From Massariosphaeria phaeospora (taxonomy: Eukaryota; Ascomycota; Dothideomycetes; Pleosporales), in contig JAADJZ010000005.1 in NCBI GenBank assembly GCA_011032825.1, forward strand, positions 997,001 to 1,061,000: 64,000 bases of DNA, given 5' to 3'. Below, in pieces: positions 9,670 to 22,484 of the stretch. The position numbers and the translations under genes were made by a program. The first letter of the stretch is position 1. Every line of letters begins with the position of its first letter. The notes under the pieces were generated by a model. The model did not search any database, was not told where the DNA came from, and saw only the letters and a list, made by a program, of their open reading frames with translations.

Positions 9670-10324
9670 GGTGGGTGAGCCAGATATGGGAGTGGGAAAG
9701 GAGAAGATGCACCGAGTGTTATGTGCCGATGCGCGGCTGCTGGGATTATATAGCAAACACATTTGATTGACGATTGGTCTAAGAGGCGGCGGTATCGTCC
9801 AAGTATCTTGAAGATAAAATGTAATCAGATGGTCTGAAATTACGCTGTGAACCTGCAATGACACTGGAGAAGTCAGTTGCGGATAGGCAGCTACGAGTAA
9901 GAAGACAAGGCATAAATAAGCACTAATGAGCCTCACGCAACATGGAGGGACTAGCACTCTGAAACGCAACTTCATTAACTTAATCGCTGAATTCACTCTT
10001 TTGCCCCTGACTCGCAAACGCACATTGTAAAGAATATCTCCTGTCATCCAGTTACCAAATACCCTTCCACCCAGTCCCAAATATGTACAGGTTTGGACAT
10101 TCTCCCAAATAAGGCGACAAAAATCCTTCTTTGGCTTCGTTGTAAAGCCCCGGTAGCGCTCGAGTCGCCTTCAATCACCGCCTTAGGCGGACGCAGTCAT
10201 CTGCTCGCGTGTAAAGCCAAAAATCGAGAAATGAAAATGTTCTGGGGGCGCTCTTGGGTCCCTAGACTGGATCCGACGCTTCCGGGAGACCGCAAGGTTG
10301 TGTTCTAAGGGTAGTAATGATAGC
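9670..10324. other. intergenic between convergent genes, no gene seen
   Basis: Shared 3' region of the metallo-beta-lactamase-fold gene and the PWWP gene. A minus-strand open frame at 9664-10080 has no recognised features. Confidence 0.5.
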
Positions 10325-12351
10325 TTAAGAAGAGGCGGGCTCCTCGGCAACTTCCTCTGTGCTAGAGTCAGGAGCAACCACAGGAGCCTCAACTTTAGTA
10401 TCCTCCACGGGAACGTCACCGTTAGCGTCGTCGGCTTTAGAGGGCTCAACTGACACCTCCGTCTTTTCAGCCGCAATAACCACCGCGTCCGCCTGCTTCT
10501 CTTCTTCTTGGTGGACGCCATTGGTAGCAGGCTCGCTAGTGACAACGACAGACGATTCTCCAACAGTGTCATGATCAGCGGCTAATGCGCCGGTCCACTT
10601 GGCGAGGAGGTCGGTGGAGCGCTTCTTGAACTGATACTCCTCCTCCTTGGGAATAGGCTGAAGCTTGATGATGGCTTTCAAGACCTTGTGAACCTTCGTC
10701 TTTTTGATCACTTCGGCCTCAAGATCACTATGCTCTTCTAGCTGCTTGAGATAGTCGGACATGTTGGACATTTCTTCCTCCTTCGGCACTTGGTCGCGTG
10801 ACAAGAAGCCCTTCTGTAGCCTATGCCGAAGGTACAGAACTTGACGTCATTAGTAGACTGAACACGTGTTTTAGGGAAGAAAGCTTACCCGATTTCTCAC
10901 GCTTCTCGAGCCGCTCAGCCTCTGTCATGGGTTTTTCTTCAATCGGAGCAACCTCAGCCTCTTCGCTCTCACTTTTGGCCTTGGCCTTCTTCGGCTTCGT
11001 CTCCTTCTTGGGCTTGGTAGCTGATGCATCCTTTGGAGCCTTATTGTTGAGCTTTAGCTTAGTCTTGGGAGTCTTTGCAGGCTAGACAGCACCCCATCAG
11101 TCAATATAGATGACTCGCAAGGGTTAGACTTACCTTCTCGTTCTCGCCATCGCTCTCATCATCCTTCTTCCGCTTCTTAGAGCCCTTAGCCTTCTTAGCG
11201 GAAGGGGCAGCTTCCTCATCGAGCTCATCCATATCGACGTCATCCGAGTCTTCAGCAGCTGTACTCTTTCGCTTAGAGGTTTTCTCCTTCTTCTCCTGCT
11301 TGTCCTGCTTCTTCGCATCTTTTTCTGCTTTCTTCGAAGCCTCCTCTTGCAAAGCCTTATGATGGTGCGCGATTATTTCCTTGTAGTGGACGAGGTCGTG
11401 ACCTTCGGCAGCTTCTTCATAGGCGGCCCACAGGGCTTTGCTCATCTTCCGGGTATTGCCTTCCTCTACCTCCTTCTGGACTGCCTTTAGATCGAAAGGC
11501 AGGAGTTCGGTGTTGACTTGGTAGGAACTGAGATATAGTTAGTTGATGTGTTCGGCATCTGAGCGAACAAGCCTGTAGAGCCTTACAACTCATTGGTGCC
11601 GAGAAACATGACCGGGTATCGACGATCTTTTGCATTCTTGCCACCTTCGAGGAAGTCTTCCCGATATGTGCCGTCGATTTGCTTTGCACTAACAGGTCGT
11701 CTCGATATCAACTCCTCTGGCAGCATATCCTCGTCGGCAATGATCACAGGCCAAGCCTGATAACCCTTCATGGAGATCATGTACATTTCACCCGGCTGGA
11801 CGTTGAGGTGAAGTTCAAGCGCTGCCTTCTTCTTCTTCTTGCTCGGTGTCTTCTTCTTGTGCTCGGGCACGCCGGCCCCTGATTTGCGCTTGTTGTTATT
11901 GCTGTTGCCTGCCTTCTTGGGCGCCGGGGTACCGTTCGTCGCAGCGGTGTCTGGAGCAGGACCAGCGGCTATGCGTTCATGTCAGCTGGGAATCAAAGAT
12001 GCGGGTGGTACCGGAATGTCTGCATAGACCAGAGCTGCATTGACTTACCAGCATCACCTTCTGCCATTGCAGTATCCTCGTTCGGGTCACTAGTCGTCGC
12101 TTCCAAGACGGTGTCTTCTTTGGGCTCAGACGACTTATACTCTAGATAATCGCGCCGTTAGCTAGTGCTATGCGAAGGTCGAGGTGAGGGAACAAACCTG
12201 CAGCTGCGGGGCCATCGATGGCTGCCTCGTCACCATTCGCTGACGTCGCGTCTGCGACAGCAGGGTCGGCGGAGACGTCAGTGGAACGCGTCGACACATC
12301 GACTGGGTTCGCGGCGTCGGTAGATACGGGTGTACTGGTGTCGTCGGCCAT
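10325..12351 (-). CDS. PWWP-domain chromatin protein (LEDGF/HDGF-like)
   Basis: Six exons: 10325-10839, 10889-11081, 11134-11527, 11587-11968, 12049-12141 and 12198-12351, giving 576 residues. The last intron ends in AAG after a CTACTAATGAC branch site; only that acceptor restores SVLYLRHRLQKGFLSRD. Order of parts: a Thr/Ala/Asp-rich N-terminus, a Lys-rich patch (about 115-130), a PWWP domain from GEMYMISMKGYQAWPVII to PVMFLGTNEFSYQVN, a long charged Lys/Glu region, and a C-terminal helical domain (LYLRHRLQKGFLSRD..YLKQLEEH..KVHKVLKAIIKL) of the TFIIS-N/LEDGF type. PWWP domains read methylated histone H3 (often H3K36me) and DNA, so a transcription- or chromatin-linked nuclear role is expected. 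The Ala/Thr-rich tail is low complexity. Confidence 0.85.
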
Positions 12352-15244
12352 TGTTCGAGGTGGTGCTGACGGTCGCACGGTGGAATGAACGCGTAGAGGG
12401 AGGCTGGAGGCGCGAATATCCTCGCCAAGGGTTGGAGCGCGGCTGGGAACGCTTGCTGTTGATGGCTGACCGGTTGTGTTGATGGAGCAGGGTGGGTGGG
12501 TGGTTGCGTCGGGTTGGTGTGTGGGGAGGAAGGGAAGTCAATCGCAGAGCTCGAGTTCTGAAAACCAAGCGCGGCAAAAACTCGAGTCACGTGCCGACCA
12601 CGCCGTGCACGCCTGAATACCCGCAACACAAACGGAATCGCCGAACGGGTTTGGAGAGGCGCTTCACCAGTGGTGATAGAGGCAGCCGATACCGTCAAAT
12701 AGCTTTGCAGCGTTCGGTGGCTGTGTGCTGGGTGTTGTGGGTGTGTCGCCGCTGCTTTGCTAGCGTGGTCGAAGGAAGGTGCTCGGACGCGGGGGGAGAC
12801 AAGAATTCCGGCCCCCTTGGATACAGCACAGCCCGGCCAGTGAACGGATGTCGCGCTGGAAAGCCTTGGACAGTTTGTCGAGCTCTTTCGCATTGGCTAC
12901 GATGATTTCGTCAGCGAAAAGATTTGTAGCCAGGAAAAGGCAGTCACCGAAATCGACGCAGCCCCGCCAATCAAGTCAGCCCAGCAACCCTGGTAGTACG
13001 GTGAGATCCGATGGTATCGCCTGGCGACAAATCGCTCACGCTTCAGCTAGACGCCAAAATTGATTATGTAGTCTTCTGGGATATCGTCCTTCGCCTTGAC
13101 ACTTGTTAGATTAGTGTGAAATCTGGGTCGTGGTCGTCGGTGAGTGAGCATGCGAAGGAGTGCAGAAGAGCTCTCTAGCAACACCAGGTTCGTCTCAGTC
13201 GCTGTTGACAGGTCCTAGCGTATGCATGGGGGACCTACAAGGACCAATCAGTAATGTGATACGGAGTCTTATTACGGGTGAGAGTACTGCACCTGTTCCC
13301 GTCTGGGAGGACCCACACTAGCTTGGGGACACGTTCTGGAGAAGTCCAGTAAAACGATCCTTTTTCACCACTAGATCGTAGTGTCTCAAAGACCTGTTCG
13401 AGATATTCTGCTCATAGTCAACGAGCGAACGCTGTTTGAAATATGTGCAGGTCCATCTCTGCGCAGTGGAACATGTTCACTGTTCGGTCATCAACTAGGT
13501 AGAATAAAGTTCTTATTTTTTCGATTACTGCGGAGTTTGTTAGCTTTCATAGTTTTTGAGGAGCATCCAAAGTGCAAGCCGTATTGCGAAGCTTAGGTAT
13601 ATGACTTACAGAATACTGTTACGAGACACAACGCCCGTAATTGAATGGGTAGGGATGTTTTTCAACTTCTGCATAGAGATGACTTTTGAGCCACGTCGAG
13701 CATCTCCATGCCATACTAGTGTCATTTGAGTCTAAGACTCTATCAACACACTTGGTCACAGAGTTCCAACGTAACCTCTGCAAGACAGGCATAGCCTCCT
13801 CGTTGTCTCGTACCTCAAGGTATACTAAAAGCACATTTGTTTGTTCTTGCTGATGCCAAAACCGAGTACTAGCCCAAGAAAGAGCAGGTAAACCGTCAAA
13901 TATGCCAAACACATCAAGCGGTCAACACATTCGTGTGTAGTCCATATTCATTCTGTAATCTTTGTCTCCTAACAGGCTACAGGATCGAACGTAGACGGAG
14001 ATGTGGTCGGCATGCGCCAAATGTTGAGTCCGAACCAGGGGAGTGTAATTGGCATTTTCAAAGCAGGTGGTTTGAGCGATTGCGTTGAAAGATTGGCGCA
14101 AACCGCGTCGAGAAGCCCACGGTCTGCGACGATTAAAACGAGGTCTATCCATTCAAATATTCCCTCTCTTTCTACCTCTATTCGGAGCGCGATTTTGACC
14201 GAAAGAATTTCGACGTGTCCCAAGAAAGAGTTCATGTAATCAGATATCGGAACTAGACGCCGATACGGTCGAGTAAAATAGTCTGTTCAGCCAGGTTTTC
14301 TTCGCAAAGGCGTAATCCAGATATGGCCAGAGGTGAGAACCCATCAGGTCAACATACTGAGCTGCAGCGTACCATCATGGTGTGTAGGGAGCTGTTATCG
14401 AATAACCTTGGAACCGAACTCAAGGTTCTCCAATGGTGCGCAAAAGACGGCCGTCCCAGTTTATGGTAACATGAATCGCATGTAGCAGTCCATCTCGTCC
14501 TTATTGGTCCAGCGTCCTATGCGGGTCGCTAATTGTGTGACTACTCTCAAAATCCTCTTGAGCCGCGCACAAGTTTACAGGACTCTGTTGACCCAGTATG
14601 TAGGTGGCCCGCTTCTATGCTCGTTCCTGCCAATGTGCCAGTCCTGCTTATCACGACGCCATCTCGGGTCCATAGTTGTTTGTGTCCACCTGCGGCTCCA
14701 TCCTGTCACCTCGCCGTCATGTATTCCTGGCGGTCGCAAACGATGCCACTACGGTTGGTGAACCGGTGTATAAATCGAGGGGTAGCGGTGCTACGAGCAG
14801 GGTTTTGTCGCCTGGGCCATAGGCGTTCGATGGAAATACTGACGCGAAGGATAGTCTGCAGTGCTAGGAAAGCTCGAAATATTCGGCTGGTGATGTCGCG
14901 GGTAAAGATCCTGCGCGGCAACACAGCGTCTCGATGGCTTCAAGGTTGGCGGTTCCCGAAAGTTGCGCTAGCCTTAGCCTCTTACAGCTAGCTTAGGTAA
15001 GCTCGCCTACGCTCCATTGGAGTCTCGAACTGTTATGTAGTGTTTCACTTGCCATTGATCAGTCGAAACAATTCAAACTGTGCTTCAAATGCAATATGAG
15101 TGTAGGTCTATATACCCAGTCCAAATCTGCTATCGTTACATATCCGCCAGTTGCTTGTATGGCTTTGGTTTGCTGACAAATACGCTGCAGGATCTGTTGC
15201 GATATATTCAAATAAATAGTTGCCCCAAAGGCGCAGCATCATCT
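12352..15244. other. gene-poor stretch
   Basis: No intact gene is visible in nearly 2.9 kb. It holds the PWWP promoter (to about 12.9 kb) and a broken coding-like segment on the minus strand at 13619-14235, described separately. Further frames at 14533-14991 lack any recognisable motif. Base composition is ordinary, so this is not a classic AT-rich RIP block. Confidence 0.5.
13619..14235 (-). pseudogene. interrupted coding-like segment, unrecognised
   Basis: One minus-strand frame runs from about 14152 to 13619 with a single TGA at 13919-13921, and another open frame covers 14235-13969. Downstream of the TGA it encodes FGIFDGLPALSWASTRFWHQ..VYLEVRDNEEAM..RWRCSTW-like sequence with many Trp, Arg and Leu, which looks protein-like rather than random. 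I do not recognise a family. It may be a relic of a once-functional gene or a gene with unseen introns. Confidence 0.25.
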
Positions 15245-18193
15245 TCAAACCCCTCTCCTTCTACCTTTCCATATCATTGGCCTTTTCACCGTGCCCTCTA
15301 GCACGATCTTTTTCACCGGAGGTCCCAGTTTTTTAACCAGGGGTCCATTCTCCTCTTCGGCAATTCTCCTGTCTTCCCTTGCTTTGTCTTCTGCCATCTG
15401 AGCTTCCAGTTCAGCCTTGCGATTGAATTCGATCTCGGTGACGCGCTTGTCTCGAGCTGAATAGCCCTTCTCCTTGATCGAATAAAAAACCGCTCCAAGG
15501 TCGGCAAGCCAATGCGGATCGATAGAAGTGACACAGGACATGTATTCTTTCGACGTAAGGATCAGTTCGTGGTAGACCACATAATCTGGGAGAAAGCCGA
15601 GGCCGTATAGCGCACTTGTTGGATGAAGCTGTATAGTAACACTGGTGCGCAGATTAATGTATTCTCCAATCCCCTTCACCTTAGCAGCCTGGTGATAATA
15701 CCCCGAGCAAATGCATTTCCTGATGAGATCCCAATCCGTACCACAGCTGATGAGGGCCATTTTATGTAGCTTCATGATATCGTGCAGCTGGTCACGGATC
15801 TCTTTGCCTCGTCGAAGGGCTTTGGGGTGGAGGAAATGCCGTATGCACCAGCCGTCTGAGTACCCGTTGACCTTCCACATGCTATAGACGTTGAGCAGGG
15901 TAAGATGATCCGATTCGGGCACAAAGAACTTTTCCCTTGCGGCATCAGACTCCTCCTGACGTTCCTTTGGCCGATAGAAGACGCTCGGTACAGAAAGCAT
16001 AGAAACGATAGTAAGCATCTCTTCGCTACACTCATAGTCCACTGAAGTAATGATGAGCTTAGCCAGAGAGGGATCCATTGGGAAAGCTGTCATCGTACGG
16101 CCGAGAGGAGTTAATTCGCCGATGTTGTCCAATGCGCCCAGAGCCCACAGATCGAAAAGGGATGTTGTGATAGTATCCTGAGGCGGTGGATCCATGAAGT
16201 CGAAATCCAATAGGTTTCTAACGCCGAGTGACTTCAAAAGGAGTACGGTATTTGCGAGGTTTGTGCGCTGGATCTCCGGGATGGTCTGGATGTAGAATTC
16301 GTCGCGAAATGCTCGTTCGGTATAGAGATGGTAGCACTTGCCAGGACCTGTGCGGCCCGCCCGACCAGCTCTCTGAGACGCGTTCGCCTGGGATATCGGC
16401 GTGATCTGCAAAGTGTCCATACCCATTTTCGGATTGTACACTTTCAGTTTAGAGAAACCTGAGTCTACAACATACATGATGCCATCAACCGTTAAACTAG
16501 TTTCCGCAATGTTTGTTGCGACAATGACCTTGCGAACTCCCGGTGCTGCTCGGTCGAAAATTTTTGCTTGCAAATCCGCAGGCATTTGACTGTAGATAGG
16601 AAGAATGCTCAGTTTTGCTGGGTCATTAAGCAATTTCAGTCTTTCCGCAACCAATTCGCAGGTGATTTCGATGTCTTCCTGGCCCGTCATGAAGACAAGG
16701 ATGTCACCAGGTCCCTGAGATACGTGGATCGCTAAGACTTGTTTAACGGCACTATCGACATAATCCTCGCATGGAGAGCGAGAGTACTGAATATCGACTG
16801 GGAATGTGCGTCCTGGAATGATGAATTCAGGAGCTCCACCATAGAAGCGAGAGAAGCGTTCGGAGTTCATCGTCGCAGAGGTGACAATCAATTTTAGATC
16901 CCTTCTTCGAGCTAGGACCTTTTTGATAAGACCCATCAGGACGTCAGTGTTCAGGGCCCTTTCGTGCGCCTCATCCATGATAATGCAGGAATATTTGTCC
17001 AGGTCAGGCTCAACCAACGACTCTCGAAGTAGCACTCCATCGGTCATGTATTTGATCGCCGTCTCTTTGCTAGTGCAGTCCTCAAATCGGATTGCATATC
17101 CCACCAAGCCGCCAAGCTTGACTTCCATCTCTTCACTCACACGCTTCGCAACACTCATGGCTGCAACACGTCGTGGCTGCGTGCATCCAATCAACCCTTG
17201 TTTATGGTACCCATCTTCATGCAAAAATTGCGTTAACTGCGTAGTCTTGCCCGAGCCTGTCTGGCCAACGACGATGACAACTTGATTATCTCGAATAACT
17301 CGTAGGAGATCTTCGCGCACGGCAAATGCTGGAAGATACTGTCTTTGCTCCCGGAGTGTCTTGCTTCGACTGAAGGCGCTCTGGCCTTCGCTCTGCTTGA
17401 GGTGCTCAGCGAACTTGCTGCCACTTTGCTTCTGCTCGTCTCCTGGCAGAGGAGCGGCGCTGTCACCATCGTCTTCTTTGACGCCCATGATTTTGCCGAG
17501 CGCGGTCCCAGCAACATTGGTGGCTTCCTGTGCCTGCTTTTGGCGCTCCTTCTGTTGGCGTCTCTCTTTGACTGCCCTACTGCCCCTACGACTAAAAACG
17601 GCCATGTCACTCTGCGGATCGCGAACTGCGGGTACAGGATCTAGCTGTTTGGTAAAGACCGTTTTTCCGTCGAGGAAAGGTGGTTTGAGGTCGTGCACTA
17701 GAATGTGTACCCGGGTCCCTTCGTCGTCATCCTCAAAGTCGGTATCGAATGTTCGTCGTTGAGCCACTCCGGACTGTAGCATGCGGTTCGTCTCCCATGC
17801 GTCCACATCTTTCTGCTTCTGAACTTGTCTTGCGCTAGCGCGACTGTTTTGCTTCTTCTCAGTGAGAGCAGCCCCTCGTTGTTGATCGAGCCATGTACTG
17901 TCCGCGGCACCGAACGGATTGTGGGAATCATCACCAAATGTATGTCCGTTTTCCTCACCCAAGTACCAATCCCGATCGAGAGCTGTTGAGTCAAGGTTTT
18001 CCGTCGTAGGCTCAGGCGCGTCAAAAGTGTTCTGGAGGGGAGTAGAGGCGTTGTTCGATAGCTTCGATGTATGCGATCGCGAGCCAGCTGGCGAGGCGCG
18101 GGAGTGGTGCGGTCGGGAGGTTTTGGGGCGCGGAGCAACTGAGAACTGTTCGGGATCAATCCGGCGCCGCTTCGAGCTAACATCTCTGTCCAT
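15245..18193 (-). CDS. prp16: Prp16-type DEAH-box splicing helicase (DHX38)
   Basis: Intronless gene of 982 residues. It drives the ATP-dependent remodelling that releases Cwc25/Yju2 between the two steps of splicing. After a ~300-residue Ser/Arg/Gln-rich N-terminus, motifs appear in order: GQTGSGKT (about 308-315), [19 protein letters not shown] (about 405-408), [30 protein letters not shown] and [12 protein letters not shown], then winged-helix, ratchet and OB-fold regions with [12 protein letters not shown] and [15 protein letters not shown]. These segments and the short basic tail ending GRRRGV point to Prp16 rather than Prp2 or Prp22. The ATG at 18193 is the first in frame. It is divergent from pwp1, 244 bp away. 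Confidence 0.95.
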   Translation of the reverse strand: MDRDVSSKRRRIDPEQFSVAPRPKTSRPHHSRASPAGSRSHTSKLSNNASTPLQNTFDAPEPTTENLDSTALDRDWYLGEENGHTFGDDSHNPFGAADSTWLDQQRGAALTEKKQNSRASARQVQKQKDVDAWETNRMLQSGVAQRRTFDTDFEDDDEGTRVHILVHDLKPPFLDGKTVFTKQLDPVPAVRDPQSDMAVFSRRGSRAVKERRQQKERQKQAQEATNVAGTALGKIMGVKEDDGDSAAPLPGDEQKQSGSKFAEHLKQSEGQSAFSRSKTLREQRQYLPAFAVREDLLRVIRDNQVVIVVGQTGSGKTTQLTQFLHEDGYHKQGLIGCTQPRRVAAMSVAKRVSEEMEVKLGGLVGYAIRFEDCTSKETAIKYMTDGVLLRESLVEPDLDKYSCIIMDEAHERALNTDVLMGLIKKVLARRRDLKLIVTSATMNSERFSRFYGGAPEFIIPGRTFPVDIQYSRSPCEDYVDSAVKQVLAIHVSQGPGDILVFMTGQEDIEITCELVAERLKLLNDPAKLSILPIYSQMPADLQAKIFDRAAPGVRKVIVATNIAETSLTVDGIMYVVDSGFSKLKVYNPKMGMDTLQITPISQANASQRAGRAGRTGPGKCYHLYTERAFRDEFYIQTIPEIQRTNLANTVLLLKSLGVRNLLDFDFMDPPPQDTITTSLFDLWALGALDNIGELTPLGRTMTAFPMDPSLAKLIITSVDYECSEEMLTIVSMLSVPSVFYRPKERQEESDAAREKFFVPESDHLTLLNVYSMWKVNGYSDGWCIRHFLHPKALRRGKEIRDQLHDIMKLHKMALISCGTDWDLIRKCICSGYYHQAAKVKGIGEYINLRTSVTIQLHPTSALYGLGFLPDYVVYHELILTSKEYMSCVTSIDPHWLADLGAVFYSIKEKGYSARDKRVTEIEFNRKAELEAQMAEDKAREDRRIAEEENGPLVKKLGPPVKKIVLEGTVKRPMIWKGRRRGV

Positions 18194-18437
18194 GATCAGC
18201 AATAAATGGTTGGAATGATGGTTGTTGGCGCGAGTGGGAGCTGCGGTCGCCGAAAATGTTGAGATGCGAGTAGGTAGGTAGGCGGCGGCCGCGGCCGCGG
18301 GAGAGCCCCAGCCACAGTGAGGCTAGTGCAGTAATAAGCATGCCCCGCCCAAAATTTCCTGTCCAAAATTTCCCACGCAACCACCTCGGGACTCCTCCCA
18401 TACAATCGCATTCACAGTCGCATAATTCTGTCCCTCC

Positions 18438-20137
18438 ATGTCTATGATCACGGCGACCACATGGGTGCCGCGAGGCTTCGCGGCACCATTCCCTTCCAGG
18501 TACACATTCAACGAAGACGAGTATGAGCGGATATCGCATTTGGCCAAGCTCCAATTGGATGATGCCAAAGAGGAGTTGGAAGACGCGAAGAAAGACGACA
18601 AGGAAAACAGAAAGCGCACTCCCGGACATGTCGCAGACACAAAGACCAACGAGTAAGTGCAATGGCTCTCAGAGGTGCTGGCATGTTCATTCGCTAATCC
18701 TTCGCTAGGGAGATCGATGATGATCTGAAAGAGTATGACCTAGAACATTACGACGACGATGAGGAAGAAGACGAGGGTGATACTATGGGAATGTTCGGAA
18801 ATTCGAAGAACTTGGTATATCACAACAACAATGAGGAGGATCCTTATATCACAATGCAAGGGCAAGAGGAAGATGACGACGAACGAGAAGAGCTGCAAAT
18901 TTTGGCTACAGACAATCTAGTACTAGCAGGACGGATAGAGGACGAGGTTGCACATCTTGAAGTCTATGTCTACGAAGACGAGGTGGACAACCTCTACGTA
19001 CACCATGATATCATGCTCCCCGCAATACCTCTGGCAGTGGAATGGCTAGACATGCCAGTCGGGAGTTCAAATGCTGGTAAAGACGCCAAAGGGAACTTTG
19101 TGGCTATCGGGACCATGGATCCAGACATCGAGCTCTGGAACTTGGACGTCGTAGACAGCATGTATCCGGATGCCATTCTGGGCCAGGGCGCCGAAGATGC
19201 GGAAAATGCCGAGAAACCGAAAAAGAAGAAGAAGAAGAAGTCGAAAAAGGTCAACGATGAATTCCATGTCGATGCGGTGCTATCGCTTGCTGCCAACCGT
19301 CAACATAGGAACCTTCTGGCCTCCGCATCCGCTGATAAAACTATCAAGTTGTGGGACTTGAACACGACGAAGTGCGCAAAATCATATTCATACCACACGG
19401 ATAAGGTCAGCTCGGTTGTTTGGCATCCATCAGAGTCCACGATTCTTCTGAGTGGCAGCTATGACCGGACGGTGGTGGCAGCCGATATGCGAGCACCCGA
19501 AGCCAAAGCGCCACGATGGGGTGTAGAGAGCGACGTGGAGTCAGTGCGATGGAATCCCCACGACCCCAACTATTTCTATGTAAGTGTTAGGCCGGTCTCC
19601 AGGTAGGAGCAAGCTGATAAAGTCTAGATTTCCACGGATAATGGCATGATTCATTACCACGATGCCCGGAATGCACCAGCGGATCCGTCGGGCTCGAAAC
19701 CAGTGTGGATGCTGCAGGCACACGATGAATCAGTGTCGTCTTTCGACATCAATCCAGTGATACCCGGATACTTGGTGACTGGCTCTACTGACAAGCAGGT
19801 GAAGCTATGGAATGTGCAAAACACGGGGCCTAGTATGGTCGTATCCCGAGACCTGGGTGTCGGCAAAGTGTTTTCCACTACCTTCGCACCCGATCAAGAA
19901 GTTGGGTTTAGGTTAGCGGTCGCGGGTAGCAAAGGTGCCGTGCAGATCTGGGATACCAGCACCAATGCTGCCGTTCGGTCGGCTTTCGCAAGCAAAGTCC
20001 CCCAGTTGAAAGGCGACGGCAAAGAGCGACTGGTTGGCTTGGATGAATCTGATACGGATTCAGATTCCGAGGAAGGCGAAGACGAAGGTGCTCAAGAAGG
20101 CAACGGCGGGGAAGGATGGGAGTCGATGGATGAATAG
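18438..20137 (+). CDS. pwp1: Pwp1 WD40 ribosome-biogenesis protein
   Basis: Exons 18438-18652, 18709-19579 and 19628-20137 give 531 residues. Pwp1 is a nucleolar WD40 protein needed for 60S subunit assembly and linked to rDNA chromatin. The N-terminus ITATTWVPRGFA is characteristic; an in-frame ATG two codons later (18444) is an equally possible start. An acidic region (DDDEEEDEGD), a Lys-rich patch PKKKKKKKSKK and WD repeats (SASADKTIKLWDLN, SGSYDRTVVAADMR, TGSTDKQVKLWNVQ, AVAGSKGAVQIWDT) follow, and the tail is Asp/Glu-rich. Length is close to the yeast protein. With divergent prp16 it forms a pair of RNA-processing genes that may share a promoter. Confidence 0.93.
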
Positions 20138-22484
20138 AACGAGGCGACTGGCTTCACATGTTCGCTCCAGTGTTCCTTGCTCGATGGCAGGTGGTGGTAT
20201 ACCGGTACTCAGAAGACCACTCGCAAGGGAATCTGCTTCGTGTTAGTGGTCCTCCATGTGGAAGCCGTACAGTCTTACAAAGGGACAAGTAGACGTATAT
20301 CGGGCGGTTCTTGGCATCTAGCTGAAGAGAATGCGTAGCCGACAAGCTCGAGAAGAGGACAGAGCCGCTGTAAAATATTAGCCCGGCGATGTACGGAGTA
20401 TCCGACGGCCTATCGAAAAGGTCGTGTTGGCACCTCCGGTATACCGCAATGCCCGTGGCGATATGCGGCCTTTAAAAAGCTGCCGCTAACTGCACTACCA
20501 AACTCTCCGTGAGGCTCAGCTCTACGAAAATCACTCGCGAGAGGCAGTCAGATGCTGTTCGGGTCTACTAGTATGCGACTTTTATGGACACCGAGCTGCG
20601 CGCATTGTAGTTTATCGAGGTCTTCTTCCACGTGGGTATAGCGATGACACGACACGAGCTCGGTGGACATGTTCCAGCATGCTCCTCGCACAATGGTTTC
20701 ATTACCTGTTGTTAACTACATGCTTTTAGGTTTGAGCTCTCGTGAACAGGCCGATGTAGAAAGAGAGTTAGGGGCCGAGAGTCCAACACAGCGGCTGATC
20801 GCCCTCGGTTCACACACAACTAACCCAAAACAAAACACGGGCTAAAGAGTTGAAGTTTCACGCATATGGCGTGGATCATCACATGCGATGTTCGATGCAG
20901 TTGCTTTTTGAGGACGTTTCAAAACGATCACGATTCAATCAAGGCCGCGCAGGCGAAACACAGAAACAATTCACCGGCTGTTCACACGCTTTTAGCAGAA
21001 AGTTTCCACGGCCAGGATTAACGTTCGCGCAGACCCCTGGCGCTCTGCAAGGCACGAGTAAGAGCATGGTGTTTGGCGCCACGACAAGAGGCAAGGCGAG
21101 TCGAGCGCTGACTGCATGCAGCATGCTCATCACGCCATCGGCGGCCCACGTCTCCACGAAGGATGGGGGGATGGGCGCTGAGACGCGGAGCTTATTTGGG
21201 GTTTGTGCGCGACGAGGCTGTGGGATCCTACGATGCGGAGGATTTAATGCGAAGCAGTCTGGTTCCTGGGGCCAGACTCTGCGCTGAGGTGGTGTCGACG
21301 TGGTGTCAATGCGAGGCAGTTGTCTTCGTCAAGCTGAGGAGGCTGCCGAGATTGAAACAGCGAACTGGTGTTAGTGCGGCAGTCCGACTCACGGCGGCGC
21401 AGTCCAGGAGTCAAGCGCAAGGTGAAGTGTGAACAGGCAAAGAGCTGCCAGCACACCTCAAACACGTTGTCGCGCGTAGCTTGTCACCACGCCGCCCCCT
21501 ATTGGGCCGGCGCAGGAAACGCAGCGCGAGCTTGACTGCTCCAGGCGGCTTCGACGCCACGGCGGCGGCTGGCCCTGGCCCTGTGCGGGATGCGGGATGC
21601 GGTTCGCTGGTGTTTGCTCGGCCCTGCCAATCTCTGCGCGACAGGTCGACGCGGCGCATCCCGGCATGCCCATGGATCCGCTGGACCCAATGAATCCCAC
21701 TACTCGGCGCGCGCCCGGCCGCTTGCTCGCTCTCTCATCAACCCGCCGTGCCCTGCACAACAGCCTGCCTCTCTCTCTTCCTCTGCAGAGTTCGCTGCTC
21801 TTCACCCTCCCTCCCTTCCTTCCCTTTCCTGCGTGACCTTCGGCTTCACCGTAGCTTTTCCACTCGCTCCCTTATTTGCGGCCCGGTTGTTCGCTCCTTA
21901 CACTCTCCGGCTGGCCTCACTGGAACCCCCTCTCCCTTACTTCCACACTCTTTGACAGACTGTTCACCTTGCCCCTCTTTATCTATTCGGTCACGCGCTG
22001 CTAGTCGGCACCCAGGAACAACAGAAACCAACAAAGGACTCCGAGGACAGCGACAATCGACCCGTAGCCCGCCCGGACTCCAGACAGGTTACAAGACAAC
22101 GCCTCCGGCGCCAGTGCTGCGACCTTCCAGTATCACCAGTCGCCAGCCCGACTCGACGCCCGGTGGCACCCCGACGGCGCACGCGATCCCGCCGCAACGT
22201 CGCAACCGTGTGCAGTGTGATCTCTCGTCCAGTGCTGCTCCCACCGCTCTGCGACGAACGCCTGCCTGTCTGCAGCTCAGCGCGTCAGGCGCACCTGTGC
22301 TACCCCACCCATTGATTGTCGCCACCTGTGCGTGCACTAAGGCGGCCACTTTATCCGCGGCCACACCCCGCACTCCTGCGGTCCGGAACATCACAGTTGC
22401 CTTTGTGAGGATTCCCGGCCCTGCAACCGACCATTTGGCCTCTCCAGCGTTAATTGTAAATCTATCCACAATTAATCTTCCACT
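20138..22484. other. long intergenic region and probable 5' leader
   Basis: No gene is seen between pwp1 and the Ser-rich gene. GTACGGAGTA lies at 20391-20400 (see findings). From about 21.7 kb the plus strand becomes strongly C/T-rich and runs into the ATG at 22485, as expected of a long fungal promoter and transcribed leader. A plus-strand frame at 21748-22494 overlaps the next start codon and reads as low-complexity Pro/Ser/Thr/Arg. Confidence 0.5.

Noticed and set aside
12168..12893. 241-codon minus-strand frame
   Set aside because: It overlaps exon 1 and the first intron of the PWWP gene in another register and is Pro/Ser/Arg-biased, so it is a shadow.
14533..14991. 152-codon plus-strand frame in the gene-poor stretch
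   Set aside because: No recognisable motif, uneven composition and competing frames on the other strand.
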